Of a DNA stretch of 64,000 nt, positions 18,425 to 28,770 are shown piece by piece. Location of the stretch: the NCBI GenBank assembly GCA_040954445.1, contig CP144361.1, forward strand, positions 496,001 through 560,000, written 5' to 3'. Position numbers and translations under genes: made by a program. Source of the DNA: Burkholderia sp. GTDB lineage: Bacteria > Pseudomonadota > Gammaproteobacteria > Burkholderiales > Burkholderiaceae. The notes under the pieces were generated by a model. The model saw nothing but the letters and a program-made list of their open reading frames with translations. It did not search any database and was not told the DNA's origin. Position 1 is the first letter of the stretch. Every line of letters begins with the position of its first letter.

Positions 18425-18994
18425 TTGATTCGCAATGCGTGATCTTTAAATTGGCAAATCGCCCCCATGTGAGGGAGATGGAAAAAGAAATATGAGATCG
18501 CTTCCTCGTGAGGAAGCGTGAAGAACGGCGACGTCAGGTGATCAACCTGCGCACGCGCGGCTGGATCTACGACGAGATTGCCGAGCATACGAACCTTTCG
18601 CGCACCGGCGTGTTCAATATTTGCAAACGCTATGCCAGCGAAGGTGAGGCTGGATTGCGTGACAAGCCGAGCGGCGGAGCAGTGAACCTACACCGTGCCC
18701 TGAGTGAGCAGAAGGAAGTGGAAATTCGCGCGCTGTTGCGCAATCAGATGCCGGACTAGTTGAAGATGTCGTTCGCGTTGTGCATGCGACATGCCGTGCG
18801 GGAGTTGATCCGGCAGCGATGCGGTTTGACGCTGACGCTACAGGGTGTCGGCCTGTATCTGGCGCGCTGGGGTTTCACGCCGCAAAAGCCAATGAAACGG
18901 GCCTATGAGCAGCGACCGGAAGCAGTGCAGGCATGGCTGAACGAGACGTATCCGGAGGATTTCCCGCCGGGCCATAGCCAAGGGCGCGGAGATC
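18425..18994 (+). mobile_element. IS630-family element, 3'-truncated; source family of MITE-S
   Basis: The left end (TTGATTCGCAATGCGTGATC) follows TA and matches the MITE-S arm for about 80 bp, including the CATGTGAGGGAGATGG centre. Then comes the transposase N-terminus: EERRRQVINLRTRGWIYDEI and EHTNLSRTGVFNICKRY, a helix-turn-helix domain of the IS630 type. A TAG at 18757 and the later break at 18995, where an IS5 copy begins, remove the DDE catalytic domain. Confidence 0.87.
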
Positions 18995-20138
18995 GGCGTT
19001 GTTGCATAAATCGAGCGTGAGGACGCAACGGCATCGACGGGCATAATTTCAGGCGATACGAACGGATTGAGGACGAGCGAGGTCCGCCATGCGGTTGAGA
19101 TGACGCAGACTCGCAGGCGGCCTCGGTCGCCTGCGAGTCGATGTGACGCGCCAAGAGATCGTTTTCGGTGAGGGTCTTGAACCGATACATCGCATGCTCG
19201 GCAAGCGATCGCCGGTAGTAGCGACTGTCTTGCTTCCATTTTCGACGACCGTCACGGGCAATTGCATCAACCGCGCCATTACGCCACGCCGCACCGGGCA
19301 TATCCGCTGGCCAATGAACGGCACCCTCGCGTGGCGGAATCGAAGGAATAGCACTACGTGCAGCAATGGCCGCATGGCATGGCTTGGCCGCATGGCATGG
19401 CTTTGTGTCGTAGGCACCATCACCGCCGATGACATCGATTTGTTCTTCGCGTAGAATCTGGTCGAGCAACTTGGCCAGAGCGTCACCGTCAGCAACATTC
19501 TGATTCGTCATTAGCGCAGCATGCACTTGACCCGTATTCGCGTTGAGCGCGAGATAGACTTTACGCCACGTGCGCCGCTTCGAGTAGCCGTGCTGGCGCA
19601 TCTTCCATTCACCTTCTCCATAGAGCTTCAGACTGGTGCTGTCGATAACCAGATGGATCGGTTCATTGCCACGAAGGATCGGCAGTTCGACATCCAGCGT
19701 TTTTGCCCGGCGACAGAGCGTGGTGTAATTCGGCACCGGCAAGCTCGGGAAGGCTAGATCGCGCAGACTTTGGGTGAAACCTTGCAGGGCGCGCAACGTC
19801 AGTCGATAGACGGTCTTCACGCTAAGTAATGCCTGAATCAGCGTATCGCCGTATAGACACGGGCGACCACGTGTGGGTATGGGCCATCGGGTATTCTGGC
19901 AAGGACGGCTTCATCTATCCATATTGTTACGTTCCCCCGGTTGATCAGGCCTTCATCATTATAGGCCGCCCAATTCCTGACACGGTAGCGTGCCTTCGGC
20001 TCACTTTTCTTGTGTATGTCCTTCGCATTTTCTTGTAAAAAATTAAACAGTTATTCTGGAATCTGACTTGATAGGGGGGGCCCCGCGACCGTTGCACGTA
20101 AACGTCAATGGATCCCGCTCGATTTATGCAACAGCGCC
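18995..20138 (-). mobile_element. IS5-family element, full length, frameshifted
   Basis: Both ends present (left end slightly changed, GCAACAGCGCC). The transposase frame from 19820 down is long and carries all three catalytic residues. A short tandem duplication repeats the CHAAKPCHAA segment. Additional bases near 19880 shift the N-terminal ~60 codons out of frame, so the full protein is not made. Confidence 0.9.
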
Positions 20139-20434
20139 CTATCTCTGAGAGACCCAAGCGACCACGCGTGGATATGGCGTCAGCCATTTTGGCAAGGACA
20201 GCTTCATGTATCCATCGCGTGATGTTCCCCAGCTTGATTAAAGCTGTATTATAAGGCCGTCCAGTTCATGAGACTGAAGCGTGGCCTTCGCCTCACATGT
20301 CTTGCGTATGTCCCTGCGCATCTTTTTGGCAAAAACTGAGAATTTACGCCGAAATCTAACTTGATAACAGGGAACGCGCCCTGACCGTTGCGCGTAAACG
20401 TCACCGGACCTTCCCAGATTTGTGCAACAACGCG
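20139..20434 (-). mobile_element. Divergent IS5-family left-end fragment
   Basis: Recognisable but diverged left third of the same element type (TTGTGCAACAACGC end, HKTCEAKA-like N-terminal codons, WTAL instead of WAAY). Similar diverged sequence occurs at 37461-37567 and 56953-58083, suggesting an older subfamily. Confidence 0.7.
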
Positions 20435-20472
20435 GTTTACGGACATTGTGTTTCGGTTTTATACTCCGTATA

Positions 20473-20585
20473 TTGATCCGCAATTCGTAATCTTGAAATT
20501 TGAAAATCGTTTTTTATCTGATAGGCATGGAAAACGAGACATGAGGGACGATTTGCAAGTTTCAAGATTACGAATTGCGGATCAA
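20473..20585. mobile_element. MITE-S, 113 bp IS630-derived palindrome
   Basis: TA-flanked inverted repeat, TTGATCCGCAATTCG at both ends pointing out. Lies 350 bp upstream of acpP. The remaining 20586-20865 contains no gene I can recognise. Confidence 0.88.
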
Positions 20586-20865
20586 TAACGGTATCACGTT
20601 TTATTTGGCGCACCTTTCAGTAACCAGCGGTGTATTTCACTGCCTCTTAAAACCGCCCCAGACTCCGCTCGGGCACCTCAGCAGCACTGAGGCGATGTGT
20701 CGCCTCACGCCGTTCCGCACCTCGCCGCTTGCCGGGTATATCACTGGCACAACGCTGTATATGAACAGCGGTATGTACATGTTGTAACGGAATTCGTTTA
20801 CCATCCGCGCCGTACGTCGGATGGAGGCACCTCGAGTAGCTCTCGAACCACAACATCGTTGCGCA

Positions 20866-20893
20866 TTGTGAGTGGCATTAAACCTGATAGAAT
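20866..20893 (+). promoter_or_regulatory. Predicted sigma-70 promoter of acpP
   Basis: TTGTGA (-35, 20866-20871), a 16 bp spacer and TAGAAT (-10, 20888-20893) lie about 40 bp upstream of acpP. GGAGAGG ends about 4 bp before its ATG as a strong ribosome-binding site. Confidence 0.65.
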
Positions 20894-20934
20894 GCGCGCA
20901 CTTGTAAATCTGAACTTTCCCTCGGAGAGGGGTA

Positions 20935-21174
20935 ATGGATAACATCGAACAACGTGTCAAGAAGATTGTCGCTGAGCAACTTGGCGTTGCTGAAGGAGAA
21001 ATCAAAAACGAAGCCTCGTTTGTAAACGACCTCGGTGCCGACTCGCTCGACACGGTCGAGCTGGTCATGGCGCTCGAAGACGAGTTCGGTATAGAAATTC
21101 CGGACGAAGAAGCCGAGAAGATCACGACCGTTCAGCAAGCGATCAACTTCGCTCGCGCGAACGTCAAGGCCTAA
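20935..21174 (+). CDS. acpP: Acyl carrier protein
   Basis: Carries growing acyl chains on a phosphopantetheine arm during fatty acid synthesis. 79 residues, standard length. The attachment Ser lies in [15 protein letters not shown], and the rest ([36 protein letters not shown]) is canonical. It has a strong ribosome-binding site and its own promoter. The usual upstream fab genes are absent, and the usual downstream neighbour fabF lies about 1 kb away because an IS5 copy is inserted between them. Confidence 0.97.
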   Translation: MDNIEQRVKKIVAEQLGVAEGEIKNEASFVNDLGADSLDTVELVMALEDEFGIEIPDEEAEKITTVQQAINFARANVKA

Positions 21175-21196
21175 GACCCGGCAACGCCGTTAGCAA

Positions 21197-22057
21197 GGCG
21201 TTGTTGCATAAATCGAGCGAGAGCCGGTAACGGTTTATGCGCAACGGTCGGGGCCAGCCTCCTGTTATCAGGTCAGGTTCTAGAGTAACTGCCTAATTTT
21301 TTACAAGAAAATGCGCAAAGACATACACAAGACAGGTGAGCCGAAGGCACGCTACCGTGTCAGGAATTGGGCTCCCTACAATGCAGGCCTGATCAACCGG
21401 GGGAACGTGACGATATGGATAGATAAAGCCGTCCTTGCCAGAATACCCGACGCCATACCCACGCGTGGTCGCCCGCGTCTATACGGCGATACGTTGATTC
21501 AGGCATTACTTGGCGTGAAGACCGTCTATCGACTGACGTTGCGCGCCCAGCAAGGTTTTATCCAAAGTCTTCGCGATCTGCCCTTCCCGAGCTTTCCGGT
21601 TCCGAATTACATCACGCTCTGTCGCCGGACAAAAACGCTGGATGTCGAACTGCCGATCCTTTGCGACAACGAACTGATCCATTTGGTGGTCGACAGAACT
21701 AGTCTGAAGGTCTATGGAGAAGGTGAATGGAAGGTGCGCCAGCACGGCTACTCGAAGCGGCGCACGTGGTGTAACGGCGCGGTTAATGCAATTGCCCGTG
21801 ACGGTCGTCGAGAATGGAAGAAAGACAGTGGCTACCACGGGCGATCGCTTGCCGAGAATGCGATGTATCGGTTCAAGACGCTCACCGGAAACTGTCTCTG
21901 GGCCCGTCACATCGACGCGCAGGTGACCTCAGTCGCCGTTCGCGTCGGCGTAATCAACCGCATGGCGGACCTCGTTCGTCCGCAATCCGTTCGTATCGCC
22001 TGAAATTATGCCCGTCGATGCCATTGCCTCCTCGCGCTCGATTTATGCAACAACGCC
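21197..22057 (+). mobile_element. IS5-family element with catalytic-domain deletion (861 bp)
   Basis: Complete ends, but about 265 bp between RTW and NGAVNAIARDG are missing, at the same place as in the copy at 4-954, removing the second catalytic Asp. The remaining frame of 230 codons is open. Both deleted copies also share Lys-Lys-Asp after REW where most copies have Lys-Gln-Asp. The copy splits acpP from fabF. Confidence 0.92.
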
Positions 22058-22204
22058 CCCGTCAACAGCTTTTTTCGGAACGCTGCGTGGGCACCAGATC
22101 TTGCCGCCGGCCTCGTTGCTGGTCGCGCTAACAGCTACAGAGCTCGCACGGTTGCTATCTTGCGGTCGCTGTGGTTTTTTTTATTCAATGGAAAAGAGGG
22201 TACC

Positions 22205-23443
22205 GTGAGCCGCCGTCGAGTTGTCGTTACAGGCCTTGGGCTGATTTCGCCTGTTGGCAATAATGTTGCCGATGGTTGGGCCAATCTGGTCGCCGGTCAA
22301 TCCGGCATTGCCAACATCACCAAGTTTGAAGCAACGAACTATTTGGCCAGCTTCGCGGGCGAGGTGAAGGGCTTCAATGTCGAGGATTATCTGCCCGCGA
22401 GGGAAGCGCGCCACATGGATACCTTCATCCATTACGGTATCGTGGCGAGCATGCAGGCCATGCAAGATTCTGGCATCGAGGTCACCGAGGAAAACGCGGA
22501 GCGCTTTGGTGTGGTCGTCGGCTCCGGTATCGGTGGCTTGCCGATGATCGAGGTCACGCAGACCGAACTGCTGAACCGCGGCCCGCGTCGCATTTCGCCG
22601 TTCTTCGTACCGGCCTCGATCATCAACATGATCTCCGGTAACCTGTCGATCAAGTTCAGCCTGAAGGGCCCGAACCTCGCGGTTGTGACAGCCTGTAGCA
22701 CCGGCCTGCACTGCATCGGCGCGGCGGCGCGTCTGATCGAGTACGGCGACGCCGACATGATGCTCTCGGGCGGTGCCGAGGCGACCGTCTCGCCGCTGGG
22801 CATCGGCGGTTTCTCGGCCGCGCGCGCGCTGTCGCAGCGCAACGACGACCCGGCTACCGCCAGCCGTCCGTGGGATAAGGATCGCGACGGCTTTGTGCTG
22901 GGCGAGGGTGCTGGCGTAATGGTGCTCGAGGAATACGAGCATGCTAAGGTACGTGGCGCAAAGATTTATGCCGAGGTGTGCGGCTACGGCATGAGCGCAG
23001 ACGCCTATCACATGACTACCCCGGTCGAAGACGGCGACGGCGCGCGCCGCTGCATGCTGGCCGCATTGCGCAACGCCGGTATCAATCCCGACGAAGTCAA
23101 CTACCTCAACGCGCACGGCACCTCGACGCAGCTCGGCGACTTGGCTGAGACGATCGCTATCAAGCAGGCCTTCGGCGATCGCGCCAAGCAGATGGTGGTC
23201 AACTCAACCAAGTCGATGACGGGCCACCTGCTTGGTGGAGCAGGCGGCCTCGAGTCAGTGTTCACGGTACTGGCTGTGCACAACCAGGTTTCGCCGCCGA
23301 CCATCAACATCTTCAATCAGGATCCAGAATGTGATCTCGATTACTGCGCGAACGAAGCGCGGGACATGAAAATCAGCGTTGCACTGAAGAACTCCTTCGG
23401 CTTTGGCGGGACTAACGGAACACTGGTTTTCAAGCGCACCTGA
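22205..23443 (+). CDS. fabF: 3-oxoacyl-[ACP] synthase II
   Basis: Condenses malonyl-ACP with acyl-ACP in chain elongation and controls unsaturated chain length. 412 residues. The active-site Cys is in [13 protein letters not shown], the two His in [11 protein letters not shown] and [12 protein letters not shown], and the C-terminus [15 protein letters not shown] is typical. I choose the GTG start of [12 protein letters not shown], with AAGAGGG upstream and a matching family N-terminus. The ATG 45 bp upstream gives an unrelated extension. It is separated from acpP by an IS5 copy, so expression probably needs a promoter within 22058-22204 or the IS. Confidence 0.96.
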   Translation: MSRRRVVVTGLGLISPVGNNVADGWANLVAGQSGIANITKFEATNYLASFAGEVKGFNVEDYLPAREARHMDTFIHYGIVASMQAMQDSGIEVTEENAERFGVVVGSGIGGLPMIEVTQTELLNRGPRRISPFFVPASIINMISGNLSIKFSLKGPNLAVVTACSTGLHCIGAAARLIEYGDADMMLSGGAEATVSPLGIGGFSAARALSQRNDDPATASRPWDKDRDGFVLGEGAGVMVLEEYEHAKVRGAKIYAEVCGYGMSADAYHMTTPVEDGDGARRCMLAALRNAGINPDEVNYLNAHGTSTQLGDLAETIAIKQAFGDRAKQMVVNSTKSMTGHLLGGAGGLESVFTVLAVHNQVSPPTINIFNQDPECDLDYCANEARDMKISVALKNSFGFGGTNGTLVFKRT

Positions 23444-23990
23444 AGCGAGATCGCTTGACGGGGTCCTTCTCTCCCGCCCGCCTTCCTCCATCCTATTTTC
23501 TTCCGGCATGCAGCCTGTGCGCTGCGTGCCTCTTCGGGACTGCGTGTCGTGTTGACGGCTTTCATCGCGCTATGCATCGTGCCGGCGACCGGCACGCTGG
23601 CCGCCTACGATCAAAACCGACACGCGGCGCGTGGCGTACAGTGTCGTGGTCCGCTGCGTCGTTGTTACAAATTGCGGATTAATAAATCGAGGGGTTTCGC
23701 CGAAATCTGACTTGGTAACAGGGGGCTCACCCCCACCGTTGCGCGTAAACGCGTGTCAACGTAACCGGCTCTCGCCAGATTTATGCTACAACGCTGATTG
23801 AATATAGGTTTTGCGGTTCATGTGCGAGATTGTATCGCGGCGTGGGCCCCGGCTCCCAGTCCCGGTCGCGTGATCGTTCCGAGCGGGGCGTAGTCCGGAT
23901 AGGTTGGCCGGTGCTGGACCTTGCTATGATTATGGGATACACCTATTTCGAACCACGCGGGCAACCCGCACTCCACCGGACAACACGACG
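23444..23990. other. Gene-poor gap after fabF
   Basis: No convincing gene. A diverged IS5 left-end fragment on the minus strand occupies about 23688-23793 (ending ATGCTACAACGC). Upstream, 23460-23660 is GC-rich and may be decayed coding sequence, but I cannot name it. The last ~60 bp should contain the pmbA promoter. Confidence 0.5.
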
Positions 23991-25361
23991 ATGCCTGCTC
24001 ACACCGACGCACCCACGCGCAATTTCCCGCACACCCAGGAGCATCTAAAAGAAATCGCCTCGGACATTCTGCGGCACGCGAAGGCGCTCGGCGCGTCCGA
24101 CGCGGCAACCAAAATCTCGGAAGGTGATGGCCTGTCGGTGTCGGTGCGGCGCGGCGCAGTCGAGACCATCGAACACAATCGAGACAAGATGATTAGCGTC
24201 ACAGTCTTCATCGGCAAGAAGTGCGGCAATGCCAGTACCTCAGCTTTCTCTCCGACCGCGCTGAAGGACACCGTGGCGGCGGCCTACAACATCGCGCGCT
24301 TTACTTCCGAAGACGATGCGGCGAGCCTGGCTGAGGCTGAACTGCTCGAGACTGAGCCGCGCGACCTCGATCTCTACCACCCATGGGCGCTGTCGGCTGA
24401 CGAGGCTGTCGAGATCGCGCGCCGCTCGGAGGACGCTGCCTTCGCGGTGAGCCCGCAAATCCGCAATTCCGAAGGCGCGAACGTGTCGGCACAGCGTTCT
24501 CAGTTTGTGCTGGCCACCTCGTGCGGTTTCCTCGCCGGTTATCCGTATTCGCACCACTACGTGGCCTGCACGCCAATCGCTGGCAGCGGCTGCCACATGC
24601 AGTGTGATCACTGGTACACCTCTAGACGCAACGCCAACGACCTCGCCGCGCCCGAGGCGGTCGGTCGTTATGCCGCTGAGCGTGCGCTGGCCCGCATGAG
24701 CTCGCGCCGGCTCGATACGCGCAAGGTACCGGTGCTGTTCGAGGCACCGCTCGCGGTCGGTTTACTTGGCACCTTCGTGCAGGCCACTAGCGGTGGCGCA
24801 CTGTATCGTAAGACCAGCTTCCTGGTCGACTGCCTCGGCAAGCCGGTGTTCGCCCCGCATGTACAGGTAGCCGAGGATCCGCACGTGCCGCGCGCGATGG
24901 GTAGCGCGCCGTTCGATGAAGAAGGCGTGCGCACCCGCGCGCGCAGCGTGGTTAAGGACGGCGTGGTGGAGGGCTACTTCCTGTCGACCTACTCGGCCCG
25001 TAAGCTCGGCATGCAGACCACCGGTAATGCTGGTGGCTCGCACAACCTTGTGCTGCGCAGCAAGGACACGCGTGCCGGGGACGATTTCGAGGCGATGCTC
25101 AAGAAGCTCGGCACCGGTCTACTGCTGACCGAGCTGATGGGCGAGGGCGTGAACTACGTGACGGGCGACTACTCGCGCGGCGCGGCCGGCTTCTGGGTCG
25201 AGAACGGCGTAATCCAGTACCCAGTGGAGGAAATCACGGTGGCAAGCACGCTGCAGGAGATGTTTCGTCGCATCGTTGCGATCGGCGCCGACACCATCGT
25301 GCGTGGCACCAAGGAAACTGGTTCGGTACTAATCGAGCAGATGACGATCGCGGGGCAGTGA
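23991..25361 (+). CDS. pmbA: Metalloprotease-related protein PmbA (TldE)
   Basis: Partner of TldD in a peptidase complex that trims peptides such as microcins and the CcdA antitoxin; known roles come from E. coli. The 456 residues match. Blocks include AKALGASDAATKISEGDGLSV, VRRGAVETIEHNRDK, SVTVFIGKK, YPYSHHYVACTPIA, VLFEAPLAVGLLGTFV, GVVEGYFLSTYSARKLGM, and GNAGGSHNLVL. TldE lacks the metal-binding HExxxH, which is also absent here. Start is the ATG of MPAHTDAPTRNF; upstream in-frame ATG gives a non-conserved extension. tldD is not in the window. Confidence 0.93.
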   Translation: MPAHTDAPTRNFPHTQEHLKEIASDILRHAKALGASDAATKISEGDGLSVSVRRGAVETIEHNRDKMISVTVFIGKKCGNASTSAFSPTALKDTVAAAYNIARFTSEDDAASLAEAELLETEPRDLDLYHPWALSADEAVEIARRSEDAAFAVSPQIRNSEGANVSAQRSQFVLATSCGFLAGYPYSHHYVACTPIAGSGCHMQCDHWYTSRRNANDLAAPEAVGRYAAERALARMSSRRLDTRKVPVLFEAPLAVGLLGTFVQATSGGALYRKTSFLVDCLGKPVFAPHVQVAEDPHVPRAMGSAPFDEEGVRTRARSVVKDGVVEGYFLSTYSARKLGMQTTGNAGGSHNLVLRSKDTRAGDDFEAMLKKLGTGLLLTELMGEGVNYVTGDYSRGAAGFWVENGVIQYPVEEITVASTLQEMFRRIVAIGADTIVRGTKETGSVLIEQMTIAGQ

Positions 25362-25428
25362 GTTCACTGTGCACAGCCGCTCTCCAGCCATGAAGTTCCT
25401 CGCCCCAAATAGCGAGGGGGTGTTGTTG

Positions 25429-26070
25429 GGCGTTGTTGCATAAATCGAGCGAGAGCCGTTGACGTTTACGCGCAACGGTCGCGGAGCCAGCCTCCTGTTA
25501 TCAAGTCAAATTCCAGAGTAGCTGCCTAATTTTTACAAGAAAATGCGAAAAAAAATACACAAGACAGGCGAGCCGAAGGCACGCTACCGTGTCAGGAGAA
25601 TTAGGCGGCCTATAATGCAGGCCTGATCAACCGGGGGAACATAACAATATGGATAGATGAAGCCGTCCTTGCCCAAATACCCGATGCCATACTCACACGT
25701 GGTCGCCCGTGTCTATACGGCGATACGCTGATTCAGGCATCACTTTGCGTGAAGACCGTCTATCGACTGACGTTGCGCGCCCTGCAAAGTTTCACCCAAA
25801 GTCTGCGTGATCTAGCCTGCTCGAGCTTGCCGGTGCCGAATTACACCACGCCCCGTACGTGACGTAAACTCCATCTCGCACTCAACGCGAACACGGGTCA
25901 AGTGCATGCCGCGCTAATGCCACATCAGAATGTGTCTGACGGTGACACTCTATCCAAGTTGCTTGACGAGCTTCCACGCGACGAACAAATCGAGGTCATC
26001 GACGACGGTGCCTACGAAACCAGGCCATGCCATGCAACGACGCTAGTCCAAGGTGTCATCCACCGTGGAC
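25429..26070 (+). mobile_element. IS5-family element, internally deleted and decayed
   Basis: Left end and transposase start are present with frameshifts. A deletion joins NYTT to the KLHLALNANTG region, and the sequence ends within the second-Asp region (DDGAYETRPCHA). The right end is lost at about 26070, where unrelated sequence begins. Confidence 0.85.
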
Positions 26071-26109
26071 TTTCAGACGGCGCACGCTAGATGAAGCCCG
26101 CGCGCACCA

Positions 26110-26205
26110 TTCAGCTTCGGTGCTGCGTCGCGCCCAGTCCTCGGCATCGCGCTTGGTGCGAAATGTCTTGGGCGCGCCGGGCCCTTTGGGTCAACCAAAG
26201 GCGAC
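26110..26205 (-). pseudogene. Tyrosine-type integrase, N-terminal fragment
   Basis: The minus strand translates to PKTFRTKRDAEDWARRST, the characteristic N-terminal (arm-binding) pattern of phage/island site-specific recombinases. The catalytic domain is absent. It lies about 160 bp from the 3' end of tRNA-Lys, the usual location of an integrase in an element integrated at a tRNA gene. Confidence 0.65.
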
Positions 26206-26321
26206 GGACCGGTGGCTTTCTAGGCGACGCGGGGGTGTTGTTTGTCAGTGCTGCTATGGTGCTCCTTCCTTGAGGTCTGGGCTTCTACGTATTGCACTAA
26301 ATCTGCACAGCGAGGAGTCGG

Positions 26322-26353
26322 TAAAGAAGCTTTGCAGGAACTGCCTGCAAAGC
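26322..26353 (-). terminator. Rho-independent terminator of tRNA-Lys
   Basis: On the minus strand GCTTTGCAGG and CCTGCAAAGC form a perfect 10 bp stem with a 5-base loop, followed by TTCTTT. It lies 12 bp beyond the tRNA 3' end. Confidence 0.8.
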
Positions 26354-26364
26354 CTTTTATTCTT

Positions 26365-26440
26365 TGGTGGGGCGTGAGTGACTCGAACACTCGACCTACG
26401 GATTAAGAGTCCGCTGCTCTACCAACTGAGCTAACGCCCC
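26365..26440 (-). tRNA. tRNA-Lys (anticodon CUU), CCA encoded
   Basis: On the minus strand a cloverleaf forms: acceptor GGGGCGT/ACGCCCC, D-arm GCTC...GAGC, anticodon stem GCGGA/TCCGT around CTCTTAA (anticodon CTT), T-arm GAGTG-TTCGAGT-CACTC, discriminator A and CCA. All stems pair. It decodes AAG. It is flanked by integrase debris at the 3' side and a duplicated 5' end. Confidence 0.95.
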
Positions 26441-26459
26441 GAGGAGCTAACGCCCCGAG
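26428..26459. repeat. Tandem 16 bp repeat of the tRNA-Lys 5' end
   Basis: GAGCTAACGCCCCGAG occurs twice in direct succession at 26428-26443 and 26444-26459. The first copy includes the 5' end of the tRNA, the second lies upstream of it. It may mark a recombination event or simple slippage. Confidence 0.8.
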
Positions 26460-26650
26460 CAGAATGAACGTGATCTTTGTCCGTTCTAACTTCTAAAAAT
26501 TTCATCTGGTAGCGCTGTTCGATCGACAGACAAATTCCTTTCAGGACTTCGTCAACCCGATCGTCAAAGATCGATTTCGATCCTTCTCCAGCCGCACAAC
26601 GTGATACAATAATACCGTAACGTTGTGGCTCCTGTGAGGAGATTCGCCTA
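26460..26650 (-). pseudogene. IS200/IS605-family Y1 transposase fragment
   Basis: The minus strand reads DDRVDEVLKGICLSIEQ, RYQMKFLEVRTDKDHVH, the N-terminal part of IS200-type TnpA ending at the HUH motif (His-Val-His). The sequence breaks just after the motif, at the tRNA-Lys repeat; the catalytic Tyr is lost. A hairpin at 26785-26801 might be an element end but this is uncertain. Confidence 0.72.
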
Positions 26651-26784
26651 TTTACCGCAGCATACTCCATAAGTAGTATGGAATTTAAACTAAAATAAAT
26701 AAAAAATTTTCTTTCAACTTCCAACCCATGTCTAGTCTTTTCTGACTTTTTTGGGTATTCGGATGAGGCGGTTAATGAAGGGAA

Positions 26785-26801
26785 GGTGACTTTCAGTCAC
26801 C
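26785..26801. other. Small perfect hairpin
   Basis: GGTGACT-TTC-AGTCACC. Could be a leftover IS200/IS605 end structure or a terminator; it has no T-run. The surrounding 26651-26869 shows no gene I can identify. Confidence 0.35.
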
Positions 26802-26869
26802 CTCCGAAGAAGATTCTGGCCCTGTGTTGATGGGAGGCGTCAGCAGCTGCTCTAGCAGCGGCGTTGTTG

Positions 26870-27642
26870 GGCGTTGTTGCATAAATCGAGCGTGTGGACG
26901 CCATGGCATCGACGGGCATAATTTCAGGCGATACGAATAGATTGCGAACGAGCGAGGTCCGCCATGCGGTTGATGACGCCGACGCGAACGGAGCTCGGTC
27001 GCCTGCGAGGCGATGTGACGTGCCCAGAGACAGTTGCCGGTGAGGGTCTTGAACCGATACATCGCATGCTCGGAAAGCGATCTCCGGTGGTAGCCACTGT
27101 CTTGCTTCCATTCTCGACGACCGTCACGGGCAATTGCATCAACCGCGCCATTACGCCACGCCGCACCCGTTCATATCCGCTGGCCAATGAACGGCACCCT
27201 CGCGTGGCGGAATCGAAAGAATAGCACTGCGTGCAGCAATGGCCGCATGGCATGGCTTGGTGTCGTAGGCACCATCACCGTCGATGACATCGATTTGTTC
27301 TTCGCGTGGAATCTGGTCGAGCAACTTGGCCAGAGCGTCACCGTCATCAGCCACATTCTGATTCTTCATTAGCGCGGCATGCACTTGACCAGTATTCGCG
27401 TTGAGCACGAGATGGACTTTACGCTACGTGCGCCGCTTCGAGTAGCCGTGCTGGCGCACCACCTTCCATTCACCTTTTCCATAGACCTTCAGATCGCTGC
27501 TGTCGACAACCAGATGGATCGGTTCATTGTCACAAAGGATCGGCAGTTCGACATCAAGCGTTTTTGCCCGGCGACAGAGCGTGGTGTAATTCGGCGCCGG
27601 CAAGCTCTGGAAGGCCAGATCGCGCAGACTTTGGGTGAAACC
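26870..27642 (-). mobile_element. IS5-family element J, right part (split by element K)
   Basis: Minus-oriented copy with right end at 26870 and several frameshifts. It stops at GGTGAAACC and resumes at 28771 with GTGAAACCTTGC after the inserted copy. The two parts give one complete element interrupted by another, with an 8 bp duplication (GTGAAACC). Confidence 0.92.
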
Positions 27643-28770
27643 GGCGTTGTTTCATAAATCGAGCGCGATCCGTTGACGTTTACGCGCAACGATCGCGGGG
27701 CCAGCCCCCTATCAAGTCAGATTCCAGAGTAACTGCTTAATTTTTGACAAGAAAATGTGCAAGGACATACACAAGACAGGTGAGCCGAAGGCACGCTACC
27801 GTGTCAGGAATTGGGCGGCCTATAATGATGAAGGCCTGATCAACCGGGGGAACGTAACAATATGGATAGATGAAGCCGTCCTTGCCAGAATACCCGATGC
27901 CATACTCACACGTGGTCGCCCGTGTCTATACGGCGATACGCTGATTCAGACATTACTTGGCGTGAAGACCGTCTATCGACTAACGTTGCGCGCCCTGCAA
28001 GGTTTCACCAAAAGTCTGCGCGATTTGGCCTTCCCGAGCTTGCCGGTGTCGAATTACACCACGCTCTGTCGCCGGGAAAAAACGCTTGATGTCGAACTGC
28101 CGATCCTTTGTGACAATGAACCGATCCATCTGGTTGTCGACAGCACCGGTCTGAAGGTCTATGGAGAAGGTGAATGGAAGGTGCGCCAGCACGGCTACTC
28201 GAAGCAGCGCACGTGGCGTAAAGTCCATCTCGCTCACAACGCGAATACGGGTCAAGTGCATGCCGCGCTAATGACGCATCAGAATGTGGCTGAAGGTGAC
28301 GCTCTGGCCAAGTTGCTCGACCAGATTCCACGCGAAGAACAAATCGATGTCATCGGCGGTGATGGTGCCTACGAAACCAAGCCATGCCATGCGGCCATTG
28401 CTGCACGCAGTGCTATTCCTTCGATTCCGCCACACGAGGGTGCCGCTCATTGGCCAGCGGATATGCCCAGGGCGGCGTGGCGTAATGGCGCGGTTGATGC
28501 AATTGCCCGTGACGGTCGTCGAGAATGGAAGCAAGACAGTGGCTACCACCGCCGATCGCTTGCCGAGAATGCGATCTATCGGTTCAAGACCCTCACCGGC
28601 AACTGTCTCTGGGCGCGTCACATCGCGTCGCAGGCGACCGAGGTCTCCATTCGCGCGTCGGCGTCATCAACCGTATGGCGGACCTCGCTCGTCCGCAATC
28701 CGTTCGTATAGCCTGAAATTATGCCCGTCGATGCTATTGCATCCTCACACTCGATTTATGCAACAACGCC
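27643..28770 (+). mobile_element. IS5-family element K, full length, inserted into element J
   Basis: 1128 bp with both ends (one base altered at the left, GTTTCATAAATC). It is bounded by the direct repeat GTGAAACC from element J. Its transposase is among the least damaged in the window. Confidence 0.94.
27755..28711 (+). CDS. IS5-family (IS903-like) transposase, C-terminus shifted
   Basis: DDE transposase, 318 codons open from MCKDIHKTGEPKARY. Catalytic residues are present: LVVDSTGL, GGDGAYETK, and YHRRSLAENAIYRFK. Two extra bases near 28653 change the last ~25 residues from RVGVINRMADLAR to RASASSTVWRTSL, after the catalytic core. Activity is possible but unproven. It shares MCKDIHK and TLIQTLLGVK with the copy at 55137, so these two are close relatives. 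Confidence 0.8.
   Translation: MCKDIHKTGEPKARYRVRNWAAYNDEGLINRGNVTIWIDEAVLARIPDAILTRGRPCLYGDTLIQTLLGVKTVYRLTLRALQGFTKSLRDLAFPSLPVSNYTTLCRREKTLDVELPILCDNEPIHLVVDSTGLKVYGEGEWKVRQHGYSKQRTWRKVHLAHNANTGQVHAALMTHQNVAEGDALAKLLDQIPREEQIDVIGGDGAYETKPCHAAIAARSAIPSIPPHEGAAHWPADMPRAAWRNGAVDAIARDGRREWKQDSGYHRRSLAENAIYRFKTLTGNCLWARHIASQATEVSIRASASSTVWRTSLVRNPFV

Noticed and set aside
20588..20860. Remnant of fabG upstream of acpP
   Set aside because: Synteny would predict fabG, but no reading frame here shows any short-chain dehydrogenase motif.
22181..23116. Long minus-strand open frame opposite fabF
   Set aside because: Shadow of the fabF codons in a GC-rich genome; FabF on the plus strand carries all motifs.
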